This document shows positions 39,497-51,800 of a stretch of DNA of 64,000 nt, piece by piece. How positions within the stretch are numbered: the first letter of the stretch is position 1; the number at the start of each line of letters is the position of its first letter. Source of the stretch: Gorsachius magnificus (lineage: Eukaryota > Chordata > Aves > Pelecaniformes > Ardeidae); the NCBI GenBank assembly GCA_034008185.1, contig CM067081.1, positions 187,943,510 to 188,007,509 on the forward strand. The letters run 5' to 3'. Position numbers and translations under genes: made by a program. The notes beneath the pieces were generated by a model, which was not told the origin of the DNA, did no database searches, and saw only the letters and a program-made list of their open reading frames with translations.

Positions 39497-39979
39497 ATGG
39501 ACCTGTTGGAGCGGGTCCAGAGGAGGGTCACAAAAAATGATCCGAGGGCTGGAGCACCTCTCCTATGAGGACAGGCTGAGAGAGTTGGGGTTGTCCAGCC
39601 TGGAGAAGAGAAGGCTGCGGGGAGACCTGACTGCGGCCTTTCAGTACCTAAAGGGAGCCTATAGGAAAGATGGGGACAATCTTCTTAGCAAGGCCTTTTG
39701 TGACAGGACAAGAGGTAATGGTTTTAAACTAAAGGAGGGTGGATTTAGACTGGATATAAGGAAGAAATTTTTTGTAATGAGGGTGGTGAAACAGTGGAAT
39801 GGGTTGCCCAGAGAGGGAGTGGAGGCCCCATCCCTGGAAACATTCAAGGCCAGGTTGGACGGGGCTCTGAGCAACCTGATCTGGTTAAGGGTGTCCCTGC
39901 TCACTGCAGGGGGGTTGGAGTAGATGACCTCTAGGGGTCCCTTCCAACCCAAAGCATTCTTTGATTCTATGATTTTATT
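39497..39979 (+). mobile_element. CR1 LINE, 5'-truncated 3' end
   Basis: The copy starts within ORF2 at the WSGSRGGSQKMIRG-equivalent region. It reads through [33 protein letters not shown] and [24 protein letters not shown] to the end of the ORF, nearly undamaged. It continues into the 3' tail GGGTTGGAGTAGATGACC and ends TTTGATTCTATGATTT, the avian CR1 terminus. It belongs to the same subfamily as the long copy at 50066-51800, in opposite orientation. Confidence 0.95.
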
Positions 39980-42900
39980 TATGTTGTTGCAGTGTGTTGG
40001 CATGAGCCTCTCTTACATGAAAAGCCAGACCCTTCCGGAGCCCTTCCATGCTAGTGCAATTGCACCCAGAGGCAAAGCTGTGCCGTCTTAGCTGTTGGAA
40101 AGGATTGTCACTTTTGTCTGTGCAGGTCTTCTGTGTGAAACCCTAGATAGGTCTGTGGAGTACTACAGACAACGAGGTTACCCTGAGGTTTCTCCAGGTA
40201 ACTCTTGTAAAGACATTGGCACCAGTAAGAAAAAAAGTTTGTGCCATTGGAATTCAGAGACCTGTTCTGTTTGCCTGTTAGTGAGCTCAAACACTCATTG
40301 AAAAGATTACTGGACTTTCGGTGTCTTTGCTCCCAAACTTGCTTTGCATTCCCTAACAGATCCTCTAGAGTTGCTTTAAATGATCAAATGTGTAAAAGTC
40401 ACTACTGAAAATCAAAATAATAGGTGCCAGGCTAAATTAACTTCCACACCAGCCTATACACTTCCACATACATCCAAGCTATCCCTGTCTCCATAAGAGA
40501 TGGCTGCCAACATGCTGGCTGGGAGTCATGAAATGCTGCCACAGCCTTTTAACTGCTGTCCGTCATGTTAACCATGACTGACTTCAGTATGTTTGTATTG
40601 GGCTCAGAGCCCGTCTTTCTTCTTCCCAGGAACAAAGACGAGACAACCCAACAGCTGAAATAACCTTTTCAAAATTACTCATTTAGAGCCCAGTTGTTTA
40701 GGGTAAACAGATCTCATACTATAAATCACGTTGTCTGTGGGCAAAGAAAACACTTCACCCCAATATTTATTATTTCCCTGTCTCTGGGCATAATCCTTAT
40801 TCTTGCACAGGTTTCATTTCTACAAGGCTATTCGCTCTAGCAACATCTTGTACTTGCATGTGCACCTGAGAATGTGTGTCACTTCTTTGGAGGCAGTATA
40901 CAGGAAAATTAAATAAAATACTTTTCCCTGTCTTGCTGTTTCCTATTTACACGGAAGCGCATGCTTGTGTATTCTAATCCAGGACTGTGTTGCTCTCTAG
41001 TTACATCCCTCCAGCAGCCTTCAGTGAGTGGCTTGTAATAAACATATCGCTGTCCACAGTACAGTTTGTTCAGTCTACGTTAATTATGCTACATATCAAC
41101 ATTTCTTACAGCATCTGTCAATGGATTTTAAAATGAGGTTTCTTCTGGAAGTGTGTCTTTCATAGCTTCATCGGCAGTCTGACAGTTACGGTTTGCTACT
41201 TGGGGTCTTAATGTGCTCAAAGGCTTTTTAATACCATGCCGCTGGAGTGTACCATGCCAGAACAGAGCATTTTATTCTTACTCCTTCCACGTCTATCTCT
41301 TGTGTCCCATTTTTAAGGGAATTCAGCTTACTGTGGAAAACTAAAGTTTGGCTGGTCTTGCACAAGTCTACGTTTTTTCATTGCTACCTAGAGGATGCTT
41401 TAGTGAAAGTTGTTTCATTCCTGATACTGTAAGCATCACTTCTTGAGCTCAACTCTGAGTTCCCTCTGTTAAGGATGCTATGAGAGCTGCTGAACCCAGT
41501 GTACACCAGGATCCCAGGGGTTCTTCATTCCTGGTCACTGAAAGCCAGCCCCCTGTACTCTCAGACCTGAGAGGTTTCTCTGCCCGGGTTGATGGATGCA
41601 GCTGCTGCTGTTCCTGCCTGCAGGTCTGGCTGGTAGCAAGGCTGAGCTTGCATTCAAGAGAGGCCTGCACAAACACAAAACTGAAGTGGTTGGTCACACA
41701 GGCACCCACAGAGCAATGCCTTTATCACACCCTCTTAAACGCCAACAGCAATCCCATAAACAAGAACAGGGATAGCCCAGTCTTGTTCCTCCCTTCTGGT
41801 TGATCAGGATTGACATTCATGAGCCAAAACACAATTCCTCTTTACATTTGCAAGCACCCCCCACCCCCCGTGTTCTCAGGCCACTTGAGTATCAGTGTGG
41901 GCTCTAAGTCTGTTTAATATTCCCGGACCTTGGGCCCCTGACCCACTGGCTCACACACTGAGTCTTTCCAGGTGAGGGTCTCTTCCTCTTCACCAACTGC
42001 TCCAGCCTGACGAACGCTACCTGATGCAAAACCAAACCTGGTATTTCTGATCCTCTTGCCTCAGCTATCTCAGCCTCACGCGGTGTCACTGGTACAGGTA
42101 CCTTGGCCCTGTGTGCCTCGCAAGATTTCATTCCCCAAAAGGTCTCAAGACCGTGTGTCCCCCCCCAAGCCTTTGTGAAGCCCGGCTGCCTCTCACATAA
42201 CCCACCTCTTATCTACATGAAAGCCAGCCCTTCCTCACCCTGCTTCTCAGCAACTTTTTCCAGCTTCTCACTCCGTTATTTATGTTCAGCCATTTCTTGT
42301 GTTCTGCGCAGTAGTTTCTCATGTTAGCTAAACCTCAGGCCAGAGCCCTGTCATCAGCCTGCGTATCTTAGCACCTTTTCTGCCCTGTTTTCAGTTTTGG
42401 CTGCCAGAAGTTGGGCTTGCCATCTTGTTGCTGTACCCCCAGGGTATCCCCTTTGCTGCTGTGGCCACCGCCAGCCCAAGCTCCATTACAAGATCTTGGT
42501 TTGACAGAAGTTAATCATTGTGTGCTGAAGGACTAGCAATTACACCTGGAGGATAAGTTCACTAATTAATTCTGTAAGTGCAACACCATTTATTGTAATA
42601 CGATTACACGAATGAATCTCCTAAAGCAGTGTTATTTTAAAATGTTTTAATAACATTTATTATTATTTTTAATTAAAAATGCAATCTTGTAGTTATTTTG
42701 AATGGTTACCTGATAAGCATGTGGATCTTATGGAGGGCTGGAAATTACTAAGTTACGGTTGGTAAAATAACCTTTTATGTGCTTCTGTGTTTGAAGGGTA
42801 AAAAGGCAAAATCCTTTCATGTAATGTTACAATAAGATTTTAGTGGTTTTAGCCTTCCACAGCATGTTTCTTAAAAAAAACCCACAACTGATGATGGTAA

Positions 42901-43987
42901 AATATACAAGTGAAACTAAGTATTTTATTAAATGGATAGTAATGGATTAATAAAATAAGTAATAGTTTGTATTGCTTGGTAATACAGATCTGAACAGCCT
43001 GTGATCCTGCCATAATTTTACAAATAATTACAAATGTGCGCTGTATTTTAGCTGAAGAAAAAGGGCTGTCCCCCACGCCTCAGCATGAATATGTAACTTC
43101 TGCTAGCATAAGACACAGGATATCTTGTATTCTCAAAAAATACCCAATAAAGGCTTGCTGTTTGGTTTTCTCTGAATTCAGAAAACCTTTGCAGCTTAGA
43201 AAGAGAACGTGGATGGCCTTTATCTTTGTTAGATATTATTTAACTGCCTGCTAGTGGACACAGAGCTGCATTTAATTCCAGTAATTTGAGCCAATTTTTG
43301 CCTGCTCAGTAGCAGGTAAAGGCTCTGGTACACGAGCAAGCTACCGAGTATCTATCAGCTGCTCTGTATACTAACTGGAGACCTTTGAGAGGTAAGCTGC
43401 TTCAGGCTGCCTGCTGAGCATGTGCCTGTGGACCACAGAACAGGTTAAACATAATAACTTGTTTGCATGTTAAAGCCTTTAAGTTGTTTGAAATCTCTGC
43501 TCAGGCCTTCTGCTACCTGCAATGGAGCAGTAGTGAGTGGTGGTTCATCAGTCTACAGACTGATGAAATCCTTTAAACCGTCTCAGTATTAGCAAATACC
43601 TGCCTCTTACCTGAAAGGCTTTCTCTTTGCCCGAAAAATAATCGGTATGGCCGTGCTGTATTTAGATGTAGAGGTGTGGACCAGGGAGGTGTTACAAGTT
43701 TTTTGAATGTTCTAAGTGTGACGTGGATGCTGAGATAGTTTGTTATACCTATTGAAACATCCTGGTCACTGTTTTTTTTTTACTGGGGAACACCAGTTTT
43801 CTGGAAGAGCACCAAAACTGTAAGTCCCTGTAGCCAGTGGTGTCTGCCATAATGTGCGCCTGTGTTATAAACAGGTGATGGAGTTCTCCCTTTGAGACTT
43901 TAGCCAGCTTTGTTGATGAAGGGATAAACTGGGATACGGTTGTGATAAGAACAGACAGCAGGAAAGAAAGAAAAGGACTTAAATATT
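39980..43987. other. Non-coding, presumed ZNF277 intron 1
   Basis: About 4 kb without a recognisable exon or classified repeat. Frames near 41449-41803 and 41904-42327 are short and unlike known families. Confidence 0.55.
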
Positions 43988-44445
43988 CATAGAATCATAG
44001 AATCCTAGGTTGGAAGGGACCTCAAGGATCATCTGGTCCAACCTTTCTAGGTAAGAGCACAGTCTAGACAAGATGGCCCAGCAGCTTGTCCACCTGAGTC
44101 TTAAAAGTGTCCAATGTGGCAGAGTCAACCCCTTCCCTGGGGAGATTATTCCAATGGCTGACTGTTCTCATAGTGGAAAATTTCCCTCTCATGTCCAATC
44201 GGAATCTCCCCAAGAGCAACTTGTGTCCATTCCCCCTTGTTCTCTCTGTGTGAGTCTTTGTAAAAAGGGAGTCTCCATCTTCTTTGTAGCTACCCCTTAG
44301 GTACTGGTACATGGTGGTGAGATCCCCTCTAAGCCTCCTTTTCTCAAGGCTGAACAAACCCGGTTCTCTCAGCCTATCCTCATATGGCAGGCTTCCCAGT
44401 CCTTTGATCATCTTGGTGGCCCCCTCCAGCCTGTCCATGCCTTTT
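43988..44445 (-). mobile_element. CR1 LINE, 5'-truncated 3' end
   Basis: Read on the minus strand, the copy encodes the ORF2 C-terminus without a stop over 44438-44064 ([58 protein letters not shown]). It ends in the tail GATTCTATGATTCTATGA at its 3' end (plus-strand 43988-44005). The text differs from the 39.5-kb copy, so it is another subfamily. Confidence 0.95.
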
Positions 44446-46048
44446 TTGTATAGCAGGGACCAATATTACGAAATTACACAAGCATTAAGTATTTTAACTT
44501 CAGTATGGGTGCAATTCTTGTCTGTCCAAACAGCCTTCATAACCTTTCCCAGCCCTGTGTGCTTCCTTCCACCATGTCCCGTCTTGCAGCCTCTGCTAGA
44601 ACTCTGCATCTTCATGTGAACATCTGCATCCTAAAACTACAGTTGCTCCCAGACTCTCTCTGAGGCTTCTGCTTTACATTCTCATCCACAAACTCCAGCA
44701 GGCTGAAGCCAGGAGAAAAGAATGAAAGTATTTGAATGTCTTTCTACGGACCTTTTAAAATAGCTTTAAATAATGCATCAATAAAAGCCCTGCACAATGT
44801 GGGAAAGATCATGGCATTAAAGAACTGAGAGGGGAAAAATGGGGTTAGTTTTTTGCAACTTCAAAGCCGGTCTGTGCCCATGAAGAGTTGGGCACATCAT
44901 CCTGACCGGTGTCTCACTGAAATCAGGGGAATGCTCATGTGAAAGTGCGGGTTCACTGCAGAATTGTTGTTTCAAGTCATCTGTAATTAATTACAGTCAG
45001 TCGAGAGGAAAAAACTATCAGCCAATGACCTGATAAAAGTTGAATTAAATAATGTATTGGTTAGCAGCATTAAAACTACATAACCAGACTGAAACTGCGG
45101 TGCTTAGCTTGCAATATAACGCACAAATTTTTGAAAGATGCCAAACTGCTAAACAGTAGGGTTAGATAATTTGGGAGTGTGCAAGGAGTTTTCCTCAGTA
45201 AGGATATGCCAGATACTACAAAAGAGCACAATACAGTTTCATGTTAGGGAGCTTCTCTGCCCCGCTTGGTAGGGCAGTAGATATATGCCCTGTGGTATAA
45301 GCAATAACACTTTTTTGCTGTACAAATATGGATTGCTCAAACTACTTCATACAGAAATAGTACCCATATTTGATACTTTGATTATGGTATGGAGCCAGGA
45401 GTGCTGAACTAGAGTCTTTATTGATTTTTCAAAACATGCTACATGTTACGGCAGTCAAATTGTAATTAGGAAGTAAAGGAAAAGGGCATTGCATTTTGCT
45501 TGAGTTTATTCTCTGATTATAAAGGATTTTAGATCATCAGTGTACAACAATAACTGTCAACATGTAATGTTTTGGCACTATAGGGAACGGTACAGTTGCA
45601 AGTCTGATGTCTGATCATTGATATCAAGGCTTGGTTTCCCAGCAGGTAATTCCATGTTCACTGCTTGTTTGCCACTCTATCCTAATATTTTGCTATGATA
45701 GACCTGTAAATGAGAAATTGTGGTAGATGTTTTGTCAGTGGCTTCAGTAGTCTGAAAGTCTCAGACAGATCCATGTCTGTTCCTAGTAAAATATATTTCA
45801 ACTGGGATTCTTGAACTTGCCTTTTGATTCTTTTGCCTTGTGTTTTCACTGGACCGTCTCTTCGAAATGGTCTTTTTTCCTCTTTCTTGTATTTTTCTCT
45901 GATTTTTATGACTGACAGACAGTGACCAGTGTGAAATGGCCCAGCTGCTTCTGTTTGATTCTTGCTCACTGAGATGTCATCCTCCCATTTGTCATTGGTG
46001 GTGCCATCCCTGAGGAACAGCTGCTCCTGTTTCTTGCTTCGTGTAGTA
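44446..46048. other. Non-coding, presumed ZNF277 intron 1
   Basis: No exon or repeat recognised between two CR1 copies. The 95-codon minus frame at 45682-45969 has no known relative. Confidence 0.55.
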
Positions 46049-46980
46049 CAGAATCATAAAATGGTTTAGGTTGGAAAAGACCTTTAAAATCATCAAGTCC
46101 AACCGTTAAACTAACACTGCCAAGTCCACCACTAAACCATGTCCCTAAGCACCACCATCTACCCATCTTTTAAATACCTCCAGGGATGGGGACTCAACCA
46201 CTTCCCCGGGCAGCCCATTCCAGTTCTTGACAACCCTTTAATTGAATAAAGTTTTCCTTAGTATCCAATCTAAAACTCCCCTACTCCCCTGGTGCAACTT
46301 GAGGCCATTTCCTCTTGTCCTGTCACTTGTTACTTGGGAGAAGAGACCAACACCCACCTCACTACACCCTCCTGTCAGGCAGTTGTAGAGGGCAATAAGG
46401 TATCCCCTCAGCCTCCTCTTCTCCAGGCTAAACACCACCAACCCCGCCCAGTTCCCTCAGCCACTCCTCATATGACTTGTGCTCCAGACCCCTCACCAGC
46501 TTCATTGCTCTCCTCTGGACATGCTCCAGCACCTCAATGACTTTCCTGTAGTGAGGGGCCCAAAACTGAACAGGATTCGAGGTGCGGCCTCACCAGTGCT
46601 GAGTACAGGGGCATGATCACTTCCCTACTCCTGCTGGTCACACTATTCCTGATACAAGCCAGGATGCCATTGGCCTTCTTGGCCACCTGGGCACACTGCT
46701 GGCTCATATTCAGCTGGCTGTCAACCAGCACCCCCAGGTCTTTTTCTACCAGGCAGCTTTCCAGCCACTCTTCCCCAAGCCTGTAGCGCTGCATGGGGTT
46801 GTTGTGATCAAACTGCAGGACCTGGCACTTGGCCTTGTTGAACTTCATACAGTTGGCTTCGGCCCATTGATGCAGCCTGTCCAGGTCCCTCTGCAGAGCC
46901 CTCCTCCCCTCGAGCAGATCGACACTCCCGCCCAACTTGGTGTCATCTGCAAACTTACTGAGTGTGCACTCTAGCCCCTT
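46049..46980 (-). mobile_element. CR1 LINE, 3' third of ORF2 and tail
   Basis: The minus-strand translation shows the C-terminal part of the reverse-transcriptase ORF from just beyond the catalytic box ([19 protein letters not shown] near 46920-46950). It continues through [59 protein letters not shown] and [12 protein letters not shown]. Frameshifts follow (near 46540 and 46440) and then the 3' tail around 46049-46120. The subfamily tail (GTCCAACCGTTAA, CATGTCCCTAAGCACC) is shared with the fragment at 49123. Confidence 0.95.
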
Positions 46981-49122
46981 GTTTTAGACCCAGATGTCTC
47001 TGCTAGGGGCTGGGATGCATTTCGTACATACCTGGGCTCCAGACAAATCTGGTTCACGTGCACCAAAGCTGTTCTCTCAACCCAGCCAACTTGCAAAGCA
47101 GCTGGAGGATGATCAAGGGCTGCAGGACTTGTGTGGGTCAGAGCTGTGCCGAGAGGTACAAGAAGAGGGACAGGGCTGGGAAGCATGGTGCAGCATCCTG
47201 AGACTCAGGACCACTGCCAGAGTTTGTAGCATGTGCCCCGGGTCAGCCCTGGCAGTCGCGCAGTGGGAGTGCACAAGGCTCACAATATGAAAACAGGCAT
47301 GGTTATGAGACAAATGCGTGCAGTAATAAGTGATACTGCTGTCACTGGCGCATTTTGCTAGCATTTGTCTTGACCAGTGTGCCAGCACTGAATTTTATTA
47401 TGACTCAGTAATGCATGAATAAATGAGATAGAGCTTTTTCTCTGAAGGCTGGTATGTAACAGAAAACATCCTGCTTGAGGTTTTAATTTGATTTTGTCTT
47501 AGATGGGATGAAAACATGCAGCCTGTGTTATTACTGTACTAATTTAATGTTCAGGAGTCTGCATGTATTTATACAGTTAGCAAAATGTTGCCTGAAAAAC
47601 ATAAACAGCTTGTATCACTAATTCTAACATTCTAATTCTGTTTCTTGAGGAAATTAACTTCAGTTATTTTATCATCCATGTCCGTGAGCTACATTAGCAG
47701 TGTCAGTTAGTAAGTGTGTATCATACTTAAGAAGTCAAGATCTGTGTCATATGTTTGATGAATCTGTGAAGGACAAGATAAATAAGTTCCGTATCACAAA
47801 AATACTTATTTTAACCTCTGGGACAAAGTCAGAATATGCTCACAGAAATTTGATATAGCCTGCTGTGAGATGTCCCTTTGATCTGTAAGACGTTAGTATT
47901 TGAGCTCTGACTGGAAAATACTTTCTTCTGAAATTATTTTTCAAAAATGTATTTATAAAGAGTATAAATAGTAGATTATTTGAAATACAGGCCAAGCTTT
48001 GTTTTCCTAAGCTAAGATATCAATTAGGCTGAACTATGTTGATCCACATCACTGCACGCTGTAATGAACTGTCCTTTTCAGCCGTTGTTTTTTCCAGATT
48101 GAATACCAATTTATGGAGGTTTGATTCTAAAAGTAGAAACCCCTTCTTTTGCTACTCTCCATCTGGAAGAGCTCCAGTTCACTGAGAAAGCAGCAACAGA
48201 CCACAGAGCTTCTAACACCACAGGGCCACTTCCTTGTACTGATTCTTCATTAAGTACAAAATTCGGTTAAATGATTCAGCCTCGAAGGCTTTCTGAGTAT
48301 CAGGAAGCTCCGTCACAATACCTGAGAGATTTTAACCTGTTCTGTCGGTGTGAAAGCCACATACATCAGGTTCCCAGAAACGGGACTTCTCAGGATGCAG
48401 TTTGAGGTTAGTTCTAATTTATACGAGTCTGGAAAAAAAATGGAAGTGACATTTACAATGAAAATTTCACACTGTTTTTAGTTGGTTTTCTCAAATATTT
48501 GTCTTTTTTCAAGGAGCGTCTATCAGTGGAAAGGGTTAGAAACCCTGTGATGGAAGCATTTTAGTCAGGAGGATGGTAAAAATTCCTGTCATCACAACAT
48601 GGGGGTGTCTAAAGCAGGCTTTAGGTTTTTAAAGGAAAATCACACAGCCTTTCCTTTAGCTACCGAATGTAAAGCAATCATTTAAAAAGACAACTAGGCA
48701 GTCTTTTTCACATCAAGAGGATAAACGTGCTTGGGAATTGAATCCTGTTAGAGGAAAAGGACAGGTGACAAGAGAAAAGATAAGGAGAATCCTTGTAATA
48801 AAGAATTATTGATCTCTACTAAATAACGATAACAAGAAGTAGAGAGTAAACTAATTAACATGGTTTAGGTAGCAATGCTGGCATAAAAGATACTAGGCTT
48901 CGTACAGTAGTTGTTAAAGGCACCGCAAAGGTAAATCATAGCAATGAAGAAGTATTGCTATCCTTACTAAACACGCTGTTCAGACCTCTTCTTTGTGGAA
49001 GAGCGAAGGCCACAATCACGGTAAATAGAAACTAAGACATGCCTGTCTCCAGCTTGCTAACGTTTGCAGAGGAGTCAGCAGCACAGTGGCAGTGGTAACA
49101 TACACAAGTATTAAATCTGCAG
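46981..49122. other. Non-coding, presumed ZNF277 intron 1
   Basis: A moderately GC-rich start (46981-47290), then AT-rich sequence. No exon, RNA gene or classified repeat seen. Confidence 0.55.
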
Positions 49123-49225
49123 CATCGTAGAGTCGTGGAATCATTTAGGTTGGAAAAGACCCTTACAATCATTGAGTTTGACCGTTAACCCACCACTAAA
49201 CCATGTCCCTAAGTGCCATGCCTTT
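49123..49225 (-). mobile_element. CR1 LINE, short 3' tail fragment
   Basis: GGAATCATTTAGGTTGGAAA, TTTGACCGTTAACC and CCACTAAACCATGTCCCTAA match the tail of the 46-kb copy, with a small internal deletion (the ACTAACACTGCCAAGTC segment is absent). Only the last hundred or so bases of the element inserted or survived. Confidence 0.88.
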
Positions 49226-50065
49226 ACTTGTGACACCTTCCAATGCATATTTTTAAAAGTTTTAAAATTATGGTCTTGATCAGCTTAGCACAAAATTGTT
49301 CTCTTTTTTTTTAAAGTAGTTTCTCATCATGTGAAAATAGCAGAAATTTAGTCTTTATACCTCAACTTAAACCAGCATTGTTTATGCTTTATTATGATGT
49401 TTTTGCTATGCTTTTGTATTAAACAACAAATTAAACAGAAAAAAAGCTAATCATTTTTATTAATTAGATTTGGGTGATAAGTACAAAAGAAGAACCAAAA
49501 TGATCACTTTTGTCCTTCCATTTCAGATTCCTGTGTTGGGTATTTTCTTCCTCTTCTTTGTAACTAAACGTTCTGAGTTTCAGGCTGCATAATTACCTTG
49601 TTAATCCTTCCAGGAAGTGGGGTATGGTTTAATCATTGCTTCTTAATCCCTGATTTTAGTACATAACATGGGTCTCAGCTCCCCATGTCTACCATGTCAT
49701 GTGATCACACTAAACAAGAGAGGGTTGGTATTGTTTACTTCAAAAAATTTAAAAAAAAAATGTCTCTTGTTGAATTATATTCTATTATTCTGGAGATCAG
49801 TATAATAATTCATACAAGCCTAAGTGATTCATAAATATCAATTGTTAAAATTAGACATCTAAGTACAGAGAAAATGTCAGGGAAGGCCACTGAGTATTGA
49901 GTACCACTTCAGAGTAATCTTGATTTGGTTTATCGCTTTTCTATTTAAAAACAAAACGTGAAGACAGATGTAGTTCTTTATAGATGTTCTTTAAGACAGC
50001 CTCTGTGTATTTGTGATCTACAGGTCTCATCGTGCAAATACATTGAGGTGAATAACAAGTCAAAT
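49226..50065. other. Non-coding, presumed ZNF277 intron 1
   Basis: AT-rich; nothing recognised. Confidence 0.6.
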
Positions 50066-51800
50066 CATAGAATCATAGAATGTTTTGGGTTGGAAGGGAC
50101 CCCTAGAGGTCATCTAGTCCAACCCCCCTGCAGTGAGCAGGGACACCACTAACTAGATCAGGTTGCTCAGAGCCCCATCCAACCTGGCCTTGAATGTTCC
50201 CAGGGATGAGGCCTCCACTCCCTCTCTGGGCAACCCATTCCAGTGTTTCACCACCCTCGTTGTAAAGAATTCCCTCCTTATATCCAGTCTAAACCTACCC
50301 TGGTTTAGTTTAAAACCATTACCCCTTGTCCTGACACAGCTGGCCCTACTAAAAAGATTTTCCCCATCTTTCCTATAGGACCCCTTTAGATACTGAAAGG
50401 CTGCAATCAGGTCTCCCCGCAGCCTTCTTTTCTCCAGGCTGAACAAGCCCAACTCTCTCAGCCTGTCCTCATAGGAGAGGTGCTCCAGCCCTCGGATATT
50501 TTAGTAGCCCTCCTCTGGACCCTCCAACAGTTCATGTCCTTTTGGGGGGGACCAGAGCAGAGTAGAGGGGCAGAATCACCTCCCTCGACCTGCTGGCCAC
50601 GCTTCTCCTGATGCAGCGCAGGGTACGGTTGGCCTTCTGGGCCGCCAGCGCACATTGCCGGCTCATGTCCAGCTTTTCATCCACCAGCACGCCCAAGTCC
50701 CTCTCGGCAGGGCTGCTCTCGATCCTTTCTTCCCCCAGCCTGTATTGATAGTGGGGGTTACCCCGACCCAGGTGCAGGACCTTGCACTTGGCCTTGTTGA
50801 ACCTCATGAGGTTCACACAGGCCCACCTCTCCAGCCTGTCCAGGTCTCTCTGGATGACATCCCGTCCTTCTGGTGTGTCAACCGCACCACTCAGTTTGGT
50901 GTCATCTGCAAACTTGCTGAGGGTGCATTCGATCTCGCTGTCTAAGTCATTGATGAAAACATTAAACACCACCGGTCCCAGTACGGACCCCTGAGGGACA
51001 CCACTCGTCACCAGTCTCCATCCGGACATCGAGCCATTGACCACTACCCTCTGGATGCGGCCATCCAGCCAGTTCCTTATCCACCGAACAGTCCACCCAT
51101 CGAATCCATAGCTCTCCAATTTAGAGAGAAGGATGTTGTGGGGGACCATGTCAAAGGCTTTGCAGAAGTCCAGATAGATGACATCCATTGGTTTTCCCTT
51201 GTCCACTGCTGCTGTCACACCATCATAGAAAGACACTAGGTTCGTCAGGCAGGACTTGCCCTTGGTGAAGCCATGCTGGCTATCTCGAATTATCTCCCTG
51301 GCCTCCATGTGCTTTAGCATAGCTTCTAGGAGGATCTGTTCCATGATCTTCCCAGGCACAGAGGTGAGGCTGACAGGTCGGTAGTTCCCAGGGTCTTCCT
51401 TTCTACCCTTTTTGAAAATGGGCACAATGTTTCCCTTTTTCCAGTCACCAGGGACTTCACCTGACTGCCATGACTTTTCAAATATCATGGAGAGTGGCTT
51501 GGCAACTACATCGGCCAATTCCCTCAGGACTCTGGGATGCATCTCATCAGGTCCCATGGACTTATGTGCGTTCAGGTTCCTCAGGTGGTCATGAACCTGA
51601 TCTTCTCCTACAGCAGGAAGGGTTTTGCCCTCCCAGTCCCCCTCATGCCATCCATCAACTCGGGTGGGGTGAGGAGAGAGGTTGCCAGTGAAGACTGAGG
51701 CAAAAAAGTTGTTGAGTACCTCAGCCTTCTCCTCATCTGCTGTTACCAGCTTGCCAGTCTCGCTCATCAGCGGGGGTACGCTTTCTTTAACCATCAAATA
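50066..51800 (-). mobile_element. CR1 LINE, 1.7-kb copy with nearly intact reverse-transcriptase frame
   Basis: On the minus strand a 432-codon open frame (51830-50532) holds the complete reverse-transcriptase core of CR1 ORF2. Motif A is [13 protein letters not shown] (about residues 219-231), motif B is [11 protein letters not shown] (276-286), and the catalytic box is KFADDTKL (306-313). Upstream are NFFASVFTG and [19 protein letters not shown], typical of the family. The frame breaks after YSALVPP near 50550, where a small deletion removes the RPHLEYC-type segment. The ORF2 C-terminus continues in another frame (50452-50153), followed by the 3' tail and two ATTCTATG-type repeats. The endonuclease half is absent because of 5' truncation at about 51800, so the element cannot move by itself. 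It lies antisense in ZNF277 intron 1. Confidence 0.97.

Noticed and set aside
39303..39923. 206-codon plus-strand frame
   Set aside because: The last two thirds are the C-terminal part of CR1 ORF2; the first third is unrelated flanking sequence read in frame by chance.
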